A stretch of DNA of 34,113 nucleotides from Sulfidibacterium sp036244975 (GTDB taxonomy: Bacteria; Bacteroidota; Bacteroidia; Bacteroidales; F082): positions 1 through 34,113 of the forward strand of contig BTTE01000024.1 in NCBI GenBank assembly GCA_036244975.1. The letters run 5' to 3'. The notes under the pieces are model-generated. The model saw only the letters and a program-made list of their open reading frames with translations. It ran no database searches and had not been told where the DNA came from. Position numbers and translations under genes: made by a program. Shown piece by piece: positions 8,331-16,217 of the stretch. How positions within the stretch are numbered: the first letter of the stretch is position 1; every line of letters begins with the position of its first letter.

Positions 8331-9029
8331 ATGGAAAAAAACACTACCATCAAGCTAATAGACTTAGGATTTATTGATTATGCCGAGGCCTGGGAATACC
8401 AAAAAAAACTTTTTGACAAAATCCTTGAAACCAAGCAAAAAGGCCTGACCACAGATAATTATCTGCTCTTTTGTGAGCATGCACCCGTTTATACTTTGGG
8501 CAAAAGCGGTAACAGGGAAAATCTGTTGGCAGATGATAAGTGGCTTGAAGAAAACGATATTTCTTTTTATCAAATTGATCGCGGTGGCGACATCACTTTC
8601 CATGGTCCGGGGCAACTGGTAGGTTATCCTGTTTTGGATGTGGATAACTTCAACAGTTCCATCAAAGAGTTTATTTTCGACATCGAAACAGTGCTTATCC
8701 GCACCGTTAAACATTTCGGTTTGAGAAGTGAACGTATCGAAAGAGCAACAGGTGTCTGGCTCGATGCCGGGATAAAAGGAAAAGAACGAAAAATTGCTGC
8801 CATCGGCATGCGGATTCACAACAAAGTAAGCATGCATGGCTTTGCGCTCAATGTGAATACCGATTTGAATTATTTTAGTCATATCAACCCTTGCGGATTT
8901 CGCGACAAAGGCGTTACTTCGATACAAAAAGAGCTCAACCGGGAAATAGATATGAAAACCGTTAAAAATCAGGTGATAAAAGAATTTGGAATAATTTTTG
9001 ACGCCAAATTTCTTAACGACGTTGTTTGA
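8331..9029 (+). CDS. lipB: Octanoyl-[acyl carrier protein]:protein N-octanoyltransferase
   Basis: Transfers octanoate from octanoyl-ACP to the lysine of lipoyl domains, the step before LipA. The 232-residue protein shows the LipB signature RGGDITFHGPGQLVGYP at 84-100. The catalytic pair is K154 (ERKIAAIGMRI) and C188 (HINPCGF). The length matches the family. It lies 9 bases downstream of lipA on the same strand and is presumably co-transcribed. Just after its stop codon is a dispersed repeat copy (9030-9061). Confidence 0.96.
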   Translation: MEKNTTIKLIDLGFIDYAEAWEYQKKLFDKILETKQKGLTTDNYLLFCEHAPVYTLGKSGNRENLLADDKWLEENDISFYQIDRGGDITFHGPGQLVGYPVLDVDNFNSSIKEFIFDIETVLIRTVKHFGLRSERIERATGVWLDAGIKGKERKIAAIGMRIHNKVSMHGFALNVNTDLNYFSHINPCGFRDKGVTSIQKELNREIDMKTVKNQVIKEFGIIFDAKFLNDVV

Positions 9030-9061
9030 AGTTAAACTGAGAATCTACGAGAGACATCCTG
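9030..9061. repeat. Dispersed intergenic repeat, copy 2
   Basis: AGTTAAACTGAGAATCTAC at 9030-9048 and ATCCTG at 9056-9061 repeat the element at 2716-2747. Flanking TGAAGTT (9027-9033) and AACTTCA (9070-9076 region) are complementary and could form a long-loop stem at the lipB/recO convergent junction. Confidence 0.55.
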
Positions 9062-9074
9062 ACTTCATTGAACT

Positions 9075-9836
9075 TCAGCTATTAGCCGGTTTTCCCGGAT
9101 GGCTGTTTCCCATCAGCATGCGTAAAACATTCAGCGATTTTATTTTACCGAGCTCCGGGAGATGAAGCTGATAAAACGTCAGCAGAGTGTCCAGCACCAA
9201 CCGTCTTTCTTTTGTTGAAATGTGTAATGTTTTTAAATCTTCGGTGGAGGTTTGCATCAACACGAAAAGCTTTTGTGCCGCCACTCCTTCGGTAAAATAA
9301 GGATGAAACGGCCGGTGTGCTGAAAAACCCGCATCCTGCAAATCAAACACCCGGTGCATATCCTCAGAAGTGATATTAATCTTAGGATAGAATCCCAAAA
9401 ACCGGCTGAGCTGCAACAGAAAAAAGAGATGAAAATTCAAAAAATGTTGCTCTTCGAGGTCAAACCAAACCAGGCTGTGATAAATCCACTGAAACAGCTC
9501 TTTGTTGGAAGCCTCTTCACGAACACACTTATAAAGTATTTCATCGAGAAACAACAGGATACTTTGCTTTTCGATGGAAAACGGAATGTGGTGCCAGGGG
9601 TAGTCCACCCGCGCTTCTTTGATGTGTTGCAGGTTTTGGCCCGGCTTATGGTAAACTTCCAAATCAAGCAAAGTCAACGGTTCAAAAAGTGCAGGTTTCA
9701 GTTTGGCTTTTTTACTGCGCATGCCTTTTACGATATACGACTGCAAACCGAGCTCTTCGGTAAAAATCTTCACCACAAGCGATGTGTCACCATATTTAAA
9801 ATGCTGAAAAACAATTCCTTTTGTTTGTAAAATCAT
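9075..9836 (-). CDS. recO: DNA repair protein RecO
   Basis: RecO helps load RecA on SSB-coated gapped DNA in the RecFOR pathway. The open frame continues upstream to 10013, but RecO homology begins at MILQTKGIVFQHFKYGD. The ATG at 9836 is therefore chosen; the extra 59 codons lie in antisense-free overlap with porZ and look non-native. The result is 253 residues, the usual size. The N-terminal OB-fold covers about 1-80 (YIVKGMRSKK, LKPALFEPLTLLDLEVY), followed by the helical C-terminal domain. The gene starts 16 bases after the porZ stop and is the last gene of the nadA-porZ-recO operon. Confidence 0.92.
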   Translation of the reverse strand: MILQTKGIVFQHFKYGDTSLVVKIFTEELGLQSYIVKGMRSKKAKLKPALFEPLTLLDLEVYHKPGQNLQHIKEARVDYPWHHIPFSIEKQSILLFLDEILYKCVREEASNKELFQWIYHSLVWFDLEEQHFLNFHLFFLLQLSRFLGFYPKINITSEDMHRVFDLQDAGFSAHRPFHPYFTEGVAAQKLFVLMQTSTEDLKTLHISTKERRLVLDTLLTFYQLHLPELGKIKSLNVLRMLMGNSHPGKPANS

Positions 9837-9852
9837 AAGCCATGGGAATCCG

Positions 9853-12186
9853 TTAGTGAATAACCAGAATTTTGGTAACCATGCTTTCCGTACCATCGCT
9901 GTTGGTAACAAAAACAAGATAAACACCAGTAGTAACATGCACGTTATTAAACGAATAACCATTCCATACAGCCTGTCCGCCTTCGGCTTTGGTTTCGTAA
10001 ACGAGGTTACCATAACTATCAGTAATTTTTACGGAAGCATTTGTAACAAGACCTTTAATGGCAATGATTCCGGTATAATCCTCTCGAACCGGATTGGGAT
10101 AAGCAAAAACATTTGAATACTTTTTATTTCCGGGTGTGGCGGTACCGCGATAGGAAATCAACCCCTTTTCCGTTCCGATAAAAACCTCTCCGTTTTTGTC
10201 GATGGAGATCCCGGTAATGTTATTGGAAAGCAACGGACTGTTTTTGGTGGTAAAATGGTGAATTTCTTTCAGTCCATCGGGCGAGAACAGAAAAACCCCG
10301 GCTCTACGTGTTCCGACCCATTTCCTGTTGCCGCCATCCACGGCGATGGCCGTAACCGTTTCGGTAACAAGCAAGATATCTGCCAGGCCCGTGCCATCGT
10401 TGCGGGGAACCAGAATTTGCTGCGCATCAAAATCGGCACCCGGCTCAAAAATGCTTCCCGGTGCATAAAACACATTAATTCCTTTGTCGGTACCAACCCA
10501 TACCTGTCCGTCATTATCAGTGGCAAACGAATAGACTGTGCTACCCTGAATGTTTCCGTTGCCACGCGAAGCGTTAAGCACCTTCACCTGGTCGTCGGAC
10601 GGGTCGCCCACCGTACCATTATAATTATAAACAATCACCATCCCGTTGTTTCTCTTTTTTATCCAGATATTGTTGTTTTTGTCCACCATCAGGCTACCCA
10701 CATCAATACCGCTAAGGCTGGCACCGAGATTGAACGACTGCCAGCTACCATCATTTTTCAACACAGACAGCAACCGTGTGGCTCCTGAATTGGCCACCCA
10801 CAAATTGTGGTTATCGTCAAAATCAAGGCCGCTTACCAGAACCAGGTCCGGGTTTTTGTTCCATGGCTGTAAACTGCTGTTGTTACGCGAATAAATCGTT
10901 GTCAGTTTCTGGTTTTCAAACTTCAAAATGCCATCCTGAAAAGTGCCTACATAAGCGGTTTGCGGATGGGCAGGATCAACTTTCACACAAACCGGGTCGC
11001 TGATACTGTCGAAAGCCGGCGTATTGCTGTTGTCGAAAGTTTGCCATTGTCCGTTGTGAAAAAGAAAAACACCGTCATGAATATAAGCTTTGCTCCAGTC
11101 GGCATGGTAACCGCCCGGAACCACCCACACATCTTCGCCACGGGAATCGATATCGAAAACATGAATATTTTCCGGCCCGTTGGGTTGAATCAGTTCTTCG
11201 TTGTTGTTCAGATTCTGCGCCTTTAACAAGCCTTTATTATTCGTTCCTATCCACACATCATTTTTCACATCGCCACGGGCAGCGAGAGGTTCAATACCTT
11301 CGTCATTGACTTTGTTAACATAAAATACCCTTTTTCCAGACTTATCAAACCCATCTATCCAGTAACGGTTTACAAGTAACAGGGCGTTTCCATCGGCATT
11401 CAGCTGAAAATGATGGCTGTGGTTTGAAGGGAGGTAATAATTCCATTTATTTCCGTCAAAAACATAAAGCGTATCACCATCCCATGTACCGGAAGAATAA
11501 TTAGCATAAATTTTACCACCGAAAGCGGTGATAAGGTTGTAAGTTTGCTGTGGAACGGGCAACCGTACTTCCAAATGCCATTGCTGATAATCGGCCGGGT
11601 TTGTAGCGTTCAGATTACTGTAATAAATTCCTTTGGAGGTAGCGGCAAACAACGCCGTGTCGTTGGCAGTCATGTCCAGCACGTCCAGAGCGCTGCCATC
11701 AGGACCAATGTAGTAAGTATCCTTAATTTCATGCTTTTTCATGTCGAGCACCACAATGCCGAAACTGCACGAGAGATAAGCAAAATTATCTTTGAAAAAA
11801 ATGTTATTGATGGTTTTTATCCCAAGCATGTATTTGTTGAAAATATCGGGTATGTTCACCACGTTTCCTTTGTTGTCAATCAAATCGATGTTAGCATCGC
11901 TATAGGCTACCAAAAGTTGTCCTGATTTTTTATCGTACTCTATTTTATTGATTCCCGAATCATTCAAACCTTTCACTTTGTCGAAAATAGAAATTTTATC
12001 GTCCAGAAGCCGATAAGTGAACAGTGTGTAAGGTGTGGCGGCATAAATCAGACCGGGGGTAACCGCCACATCGACAACTTTATTGTATGGCAGATGGGAG
12101 CGCCACCGGCCAATGCCAATTTGCGCCTGCAATACGGGCGAAAAAAATAAAAGGCTTAAAAAAGCAAGAAGAAAAAATCTTTTCAT
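9853..12186 (-). CDS. porZ: PorZ-like type IX secretion system beta-propeller protein with C-terminal sorting domain
   Basis: PorZ is a surface component of the type IX secretion attachment complex that helps link A-LPS to cargo. The mature N-terminus (QIGIGRWRSHLPYNKVVDVA) and two beta-propellers match the two-component-regulator-propeller architecture of PorZ. Repeats such as VWIGTNNKGLL, VWVGTDKGINVF, WVGTRRAGVFLF and VFIGTEKGLISY are visible. The C-terminal 80 residues form a type A sorting domain (AYPNPVRED near its start, KILVIH at the end). From the ATG at 12186 the protein is 777 residues, with a clean signal peptide ending LQA-Q. An upstream ATG at 12231 overlaps the preceding stop as TAATG and would add 15 basic residues. 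The adjacency to recO also occurs in other Bacteroidota, as I recall. Confidence 0.8.
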   Translation of the reverse strand: MKRFFLLAFLSLLFFSPVLQAQIGIGRWRSHLPYNKVVDVAVTPGLIYAATPYTLFTYRLLDDKISIFDKVKGLNDSGINKIEYDKKSGQLLVAYSDANIDLIDNKGNVVNIPDIFNKYMLGIKTINNIFFKDNFAYLSCSFGIVVLDMKKHEIKDTYYIGPDGSALDVLDMTANDTALFAATSKGIYYSNLNATNPADYQQWHLEVRLPVPQQTYNLITAFGGKIYANYSSGTWDGDTLYVFDGNKWNYYLPSNHSHHFQLNADGNALLLVNRYWIDGFDKSGKRVFYVNKVNDEGIEPLAARGDVKNDVWIGTNNKGLLKAQNLNNNEELIQPNGPENIHVFDIDSRGEDVWVVPGGYHADWSKAYIHDGVFLFHNGQWQTFDNSNTPAFDSISDPVCVKVDPAHPQTAYVGTFQDGILKFENQKLTTIYSRNNSSLQPWNKNPDLVLVSGLDFDDNHNLWVANSGATRLLSVLKNDGSWQSFNLGASLSGIDVGSLMVDKNNNIWIKKRNNGMVIVYNYNGTVGDPSDDQVKVLNASRGNGNIQGSTVYSFATDNDGQVWVGTDKGINVFYAPGSIFEPGADFDAQQILVPRNDGTGLADILLVTETVTAIAVDGGNRKWVGTRRAGVFLFSPDGLKEIHHFTTKNSPLLSNNITGISIDKNGEVFIGTEKGLISYRGTATPGNKKYSNVFAYPNPVREDYTGIIAIKGLVTNASVKITDSYGNLVYETKAEGGQAVWNGYSFNNVHVTTGVYLVFVTNSDGTESMVTKILVIH

Positions 12187-12230
12187 AAAAAGTAAACGTA
12201 ATTTTAAAATAATTCTTTTATGTCTTTTCA

Positions 12231-13748
12231 TTAATTCACCTTCACACCGTCATATTTTACCTCTTTCCCATGCTGGTAAGTAATACTGATGATGAGGTTT
12301 CCATCCTTATCAAATTTCTGCCAGTCGCCATTCTTACGCCCCATGCTATAACTCCCCGACTCTTTCAGCTTGCCGTTGGGCCAGTACCATTTGTGTTCGC
12401 CATTGGGCAAATCGTCAATAAATTTTCCTTCGAAAAACAACGTACCATCCCGGTAGTAATAACGACTCCAGCCCATACGTTGTCCGCCGGCATATTCCAC
12501 CTCCTGACGGGTATCACCCACTATGAAAACCCATTTTCCCTCTTTTTTTCCTTCGACATATTCGCCTTTTGTCATCGCGTTGCCCTGCATGTCGTATTCT
12601 GTATAAGAACCATCTTCCAGTCCTTCGTAAAAATTTTCCGTACGCAGTAGTTTGCCGTTAGGATAATACCAAAGCCAGACGCTGTCCGGGTCGCCATCGT
12701 GATATTTGCCGGTCTCTTCCATCTCACCATCGGAATAGTAATATTTCCACAGTCCGGTTTTCAGGTCTTTGGTATAAGAACCTGCTGCTTTCAGGCTTCC
12801 GTTAATGTAAAACTCTTTCCAGAAACCTTCCTGTTCGCCGGCATCCGTAAAGATACCTTTAGCAATCATTTTTCCGTTTCTGAAAATAAACGCTCTTTTT
12901 ACTTTACCCGATTCATCGTACTCACGCCGGATACCTTCGGGAAGACCTTTGTTGTTGTAAGTAGCCTGAACTTTCAGTTTTCCATCCGGATAGTAATCGG
13001 TACGTACTTCCAACTGCGACAGTGCTTCGGCCATTTTCTCTTTTTCGCCGTTGGTATATTTTTCGGTGGAAAAAAGGTTGCCGGTTTCATCATACGTTTT
13101 AAAAAATCCGTTTTTCAATCCGTGGTTAAAAAATCCAACCATCCGGATTTTTCCATCCGGATAAAACCATATCCATTTGCCATCGGGCTGATGGTTAGCA
13201 TCGTAACGATTTATGCGCTGTCGTTTGTAAATGTATCCTTTTTTGTAAGTAATGATTTGAATTATCCGGCCATCCTGTGCATATTCGTAAGCGGTGCCTT
13301 CTTCAAGACCATCTTTAAAAGGAATTTTCATTTTCACTTTACCGTTAGGGTAGAGATAGTAGGTGTAGCCCTGCTTTACGTCGTTCACAAAATTTTCTTT
13401 GGTAACATTTTCATCCTGATAAGTGATGCGGAAACCATTTTTCTTCCCTCTTTTATAATTTATCTCCACCGTCAGGTGCCCTTTTTCATCATAAAATCTC
13501 CAAAGGCTGTCCAGTAAAAAATCTTTCCGGTTTCCCTCCGATTTTAAACGTCCGTTTTCATAATAATTTTTCCAGTAGCCATCGGGTTTACCGTCACGCA
13601 TAGTTCCCTCGCTGGCAATTTTAGCGTTAGCGTAATAAAAAATATTATAACCGTTGGGATTGATTTTAGTCTTTTGCTGCGAAAACACTGGTAAAGCTGC
13701 CAAAATCATGAAAAAAGAAATAAATAAAATCAGCGATGTCTTTTTCAT
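12231..13748 (-). CDS. Exported MORN-repeat (YwqK-type) protein
   Basis: This 505-residue protein has a signal peptide (MKKTSLILFISFFMILAALPVFS-Q). Almost the whole mature part is degenerate repeats of about 23 residues of the type G-x-W-x-x-Y-Y-x-x-G-x-L-x-x-x-G-x-Y-x-x-G. Examples are GYWKNYYENGRLKSEG, GKWIWFYPDGKIRMVG and GLWKYYYSDGEMEETG. I estimate 17-19 repeats. Databases often label this family toxin-antitoxin YwqK antitoxin, but there is no toxin here, and an exported repeat protein fits better. It shares 1-base TAATG overlaps with the lipoprotein gene before it and with a possible porZ start after it, so it is tightly coupled in the operon. Binding to membrane or surface glycan is a guess only. 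Confidence 0.85.
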   Translation of the reverse strand: MKKTSLILFISFFMILAALPVFSQQKTKINPNGYNIFYYANAKIASEGTMRDGKPDGYWKNYYENGRLKSEGNRKDFLLDSLWRFYDEKGHLTVEINYKRGKKNGFRITYQDENVTKENFVNDVKQGYTYYLYPNGKVKMKIPFKDGLEEGTAYEYAQDGRIIQIITYKKGYIYKRQRINRYDANHQPDGKWIWFYPDGKIRMVGFFNHGLKNGFFKTYDETGNLFSTEKYTNGEKEKMAEALSQLEVRTDYYPDGKLKVQATYNNKGLPEGIRREYDESGKVKRAFIFRNGKMIAKGIFTDAGEQEGFWKEFYINGSLKAAGSYTKDLKTGLWKYYYSDGEMEETGKYHDGDPDSVWLWYYPNGKLLRTENFYEGLEDGSYTEYDMQGNAMTKGEYVEGKKEGKWVFIVGDTRQEVEYAGGQRMGWSRYYYRDGTLFFEGKFIDDLPNGEHKWYWPNGKLKESGSYSMGRKNGDWQKFDKDGNLIISITYQHGKEVKYDGVKVN

Positions 13749-14281
13749 TAGCGACTTATCATTTTTCCTTTTACGCGCCGGGTATTTTTTTGCAAATTAT
13801 ACCGGTCGTTTTTTATCACTTTCAACACAGACCTACTACTTCTGGGTTCAATATAATAGACAAGTGTATCATATTTCACTTTTCCATAATCGTTATTCCA
13901 TTTATCAGCCGAAATCTGGTATTCATTTTCATCGTTAAGCACGAATTTCAAAAAGCGGTAGGGACCATTTTCAAAAGCCACGCTGATAGAATTGCCACCT
14001 TCGCTAACGGCCACACCCGGTGTATTTTTCGGAATAATAATTTTTTCAACATATTGGCCTTTTATGAGTTTAATTTCTCCACGGGCCACTTTGGTATCGG
14101 CATAACTTAAATTACGCCGGAGGATGATTTTTTTGGAGTTATAAAATTGAATCTTATCCAAACTTAGAAAATTTTTGTTCAGATTATTACGCATATCCTG
14201 ACTAAAATAGATGGTTTTTGAGCAGGAAGAGATAAGTATTAAAAAAGATAAGCCAAATAATAATACGTAAAACCTTTTCAT
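13748..14281 (-). CDS. Hypothetical lipoprotein
   Basis: The 177-residue protein has a signal peptide ending in the lipobox LISSC, with C20 as lipidated cysteine. The mature part is mostly beta-type and has no motif I recognise. It alternates hydrophobic and charged residues (KIQFYNSKKIILRRN, VSEGGNSISVAFE, YRFLKFVLNDENEYQIS). It starts 2 bases after the nadA stop and its stop overlaps the next start by one base (TAATG). The tight fit between nadA and the MORN and PorZ genes suggests a periplasmic or outer-membrane partner of the secretion-related genes, but that is inference from position. No function is assigned. Confidence 0.8.
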   Translation of the reverse strand: MKRFYVLLFGLSFLILISSCSKTIYFSQDMRNNLNKNFLSLDKIQFYNSKKIILRRNLSYADTKVARGEIKLIKGQYVEKIIIPKNTPGVAVSEGGNSISVAFENGPYRFLKFVLNDENEYQISADKWNNDYGKVKYDTLVYYIEPRSSRSVLKVIKNDRYNLQKNTRRVKGKMISR

Positions 14282-14283
14282 AA

Positions 14284-15219
14284 TTATATGATTTTTAGTT
14301 TTTTGGATATTTCTAACATGCGTTCTATCGGTTTACGCGCCTGTTCCATAATCTGTTCATCCAGTGTTATGACAGGTTCTTCATTTTTTAAAGCCAAATA
14401 TAGCTTTTTCATAGAATTAAGCTTCATATAGGGACAATCGTTGCACGCACAGGTTTCGTCAGAAGGTACTACAAGAAATTCTTTTTCGGGCGACTGAAGA
14501 TACATTTGATGTAAAATACCGGTTTCCGTAGCTACAATAAATTTTTTGGAAGTGTCGTTTTTGGTAAATTTCAATAACCCTGTAGTGGAACCCACAAAGT
14601 CGGCCATTTCCAAAATCTGCGGTTTACATTCCGGATGCGCCACAATTTTAGCATCGGGATGTTCTGTTTTTAACTTAAGGATAGACTCAACGGTCAGAAT
14701 ATCATGAACTTCACAACTGCCATCCCAAAGCACCATATTACGGCCGGTAATACGGTTCACATAACCGCCAAGGTTACGGTCGGGAGCGAAAATTATTTTC
14801 TGATCTTTGGGAAACGATTCCACAAGTTGCACCGCATTGCCGGAAGTGCAAATAACATCCGACAGCGTTTTAATGGCAGCTGTGGTGTTGATATAAGAAA
14901 TGACAATATGATTAGGATACCGGGCTTTAAAGGCGGCAAAATCATCGTATGGGCACGAGTCGGCCAGCGAGCAACCGGCTTCTCTGTCGGGCATCAAAAC
15001 TTTGGTGTCGGGGTTGATAATTTTGGCTACCTCGGCCATAAAATGTACGCCGGCAAAAACTATGATGTCTACATCTGCATCCGCAGCTTTTTGTGCCAGC
15101 CCCAAACTATCCCCCACATAATCCGCAATATCCTGAATTTCACCTATTTGATAATAATGTGCCAGAATCAGCGCATTTTTTTCTTTTTTCAGCTGCAATA
15201 TATTTTTTTTGTAGTCCAT
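14284..15219 (-). CDS. nadA: Quinolinate synthase A
   Basis: [4Fe-4S] enzyme that condenses iminoaspartate and dihydroxyacetone phosphate to quinolinate in NAD synthesis. The 311-residue protein is of the short NadA type. The probable cluster ligands are C83 (GCSLADSCP), C169 (WDGSCEVH) and C257 (SDETCACNDCP), spaced as in the Thermotoga enzyme. Substrate motifs include LAHYYQIGEIQDIADYVGDS near 19-38 and ICTSGNAV near 123-130. It is the first gene of a five-gene minus-strand run. nadB and nadC are not in the window. The start at 15219 faces the AT-rich divergent gap. Confidence 0.96.
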   Translation of the reverse strand: MDYKKNILQLKKEKNALILAHYYQIGEIQDIADYVGDSLGLAQKAADADVDIIVFAGVHFMAEVAKIINPDTKVLMPDREAGCSLADSCPYDDFAAFKARYPNHIVISYINTTAAIKTLSDVICTSGNAVQLVESFPKDQKIIFAPDRNLGGYVNRITGRNMVLWDGSCEVHDILTVESILKLKTEHPDAKIVAHPECKPQILEMADFVGSTTGLLKFTKNDTSKKFIVATETGILHQMYLQSPEKEFLVVPSDETCACNDCPYMKLNSMKKLYLALKNEEPVITLDEQIMEQARKPIERMLEISKKLKII

Positions 15220-15405
15220 GATATTCTTATTGACAATTTACTCTTTATTAAAAAAATTTAAAGTTAAAATCTTATTATTTATTATATACCTGTTAGCTTT
15301 GATGAATAAAAACCGTTCAAAAATTAGGTTTTGTCAAAAACAGGTCTTTATAAACATCCAATTTACAACTAATAACCTTTTAATCTATTTTTAATCAACA
15401 TTTAA

Positions 15406-15563
15406 TACAGGTTATGAACAAGCTGTTAATATTTTGCAAATTTCATAAATTTTATTGAGTTTTACCAACAATAAATGTGCATAACCGCGTAAAACATTTT
15501 TAAAACTATCCGGTTTTTAGTGTAACCTTTCCACAAGCACTTTTTCGATGTTCATAACCTGTA
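15406..15563. repeat. 15-bp perfect inverted repeat in the nadA-rpiB gap
   Basis: TACAGGTTATGAACA at 15406-15420 is the exact reverse complement of TGTTCATAACCTGTA at 15549-15563, with 128 bases between. Each arm includes a DnaA-box-like TTATGAACA. The arms could be paired protein-binding sites. Confidence 0.85.
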
Positions 15564-15700
15564 CTTTTTCATTTTTTATGCAACAAATTTACGCAGATAT
15601 TAACAATGATGTTTAATAAATTTTAAGATATTGAAAATGAGTATTTTGTTTGAATGAAGAATTTTTTTTTAATCATTTAAATCTGTTTGTAATCAACTCC

Positions 15701-15732
15701 TTTAGCATAGCCGGGAAATTTGCGTAATTTTG
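15701..15732 (+). promoter_or_regulatory. Putative rpiB promoter (-33 TTTA, -7 TAATTTTG)
   Basis: TAATTTTG at 15725-15732 matches TAnnTTTG exactly, and TTTA at 15701-15704 lies 20 bases upstream in place of TTTG. The predicted transcript start lies about 15 bases before the rpiB ATG. Confidence 0.5.
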
Positions 15733-15752
15733 TCTGGAAAATGTTATGAACA

Positions 15753-16205
15753 ATGAGTGAAAAACAGCAAATTTTGGCATTGGCATCTGATCATGGCGGT
15801 TATTGGATGAAGGATTTTATTTCACAAAAACTGCGCGATGCGGGTTATGAAGTAAATGATTTTGGTACTTTTTCCGGTGAAAGTGTTGATTATCCGGATT
15901 ATATCCATCCCCTGGCTCATGCTGTGAATGAGGGTGAATTTGAAAGAGGCATTATTTTGTGTGGCAGTGGAAACGGAGCGCAAATGACTGCGAACAAATA
16001 TCCTAATGTACGGGCCGGTTTATGCTGGGATGTGGAACAGACCCGGCTGATTCGTATGCACAACAATGCCAACATCCTTTCTCTGCCCGGAAAGTTTGTT
16101 ACTTTTGACGAAGCCTGGAAAATAGTGGAAACCTTTTTAAATACGGAGTTTGAAGGCGGAAGACACGACCGGCGGGTGAAAAAAATAGGACGGATTATTA
16201 AATAA
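15753..16205 (+). CDS. rpiB: RpiB/LacA/LacB family sugar-phosphate isomerase (ribose-5-phosphate isomerase B)
   Basis: Interconverts ribose-5-phosphate and ribulose-5-phosphate in the non-oxidative pentose phosphate pathway. The 150-residue protein has the N-terminal LALASDHGGYWMKD motif, with the phosphate-site Asp and His at 13-14. Catalytic-type cysteine C70 lies in IILCGSGNGAQMTANK (the usual LxCGTGxGxxxxANK). HNNANILSLPG near 103-113 completes the family pattern. The length is standard. The gene is divergent from nadA and is followed 12 bases after its stop by the LutB-like gene, so the two are probably one transcript. It could act on allose- or galactose-6-phosphate, but a lone RpiB is most likely the pentose enzyme. 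Confidence 0.92.
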   Translation: MSEKQQILALASDHGGYWMKDFISQKLRDAGYEVNDFGTFSGESVDYPDYIHPLAHAVNEGEFERGIILCGSGNGAQMTANKYPNVRAGLCWDVEQTRLIRMHNNANILSLPGKFVTFDEAWKIVETFLNTEFEGGRHDRRVKKIGRIIK

Positions 16206-16217
16206 GAGGGGCATACC

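Larger units (their letters stand above)
15220..15752. other. AT-rich divergent intergenic region; candidate oriC or complex regulatory region
   Basis: This 533-base gap between divergent nadA and rpiB has no credible ORF and is very AT-rich, with T and A runs. It contains one exact TTATnCACA DnaA box (minus strand, 15476-15484, TTATGCACA). There are three TTATGAACA sites that differ from that consensus at one position: 15412-15420 plus, 15549-15557 minus, 15744-15752 plus. CTTTCCACA at 15527-15535 is a weaker match. A perfect 15-bp inverted repeat (15406-15420 and 15549-15563) encloses the exact box. In selected lines counted by hand, plus-strand genes to the right (rpiB) are clearly G-rich, while plus-strand genes to the left (lipA) are balanced. 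That is the expected direction for an origin. Confidence 0.35.

Noticed and set aside
9837..10013. 59-codon N-terminal extension of RecO with a hydrophobic stretch
   Set aside because: The extension lies inside the porZ coding region in another frame, and RecO homology starts exactly at the ATG at 9836.
12699..13517. 272-codon plus-strand open frame
   Set aside because: It is the complementary shadow of the MORN-repeat gene; the repeated codons keep the opposite strand open.
12231..13748. Toxin-antitoxin locus suggested by the YwqK antitoxin family label
   Set aside because: No toxin-like partner is adjacent, the protein is exported, and the neighbours are nadA, a lipoprotein and porZ. The label is a database name, not evidence.
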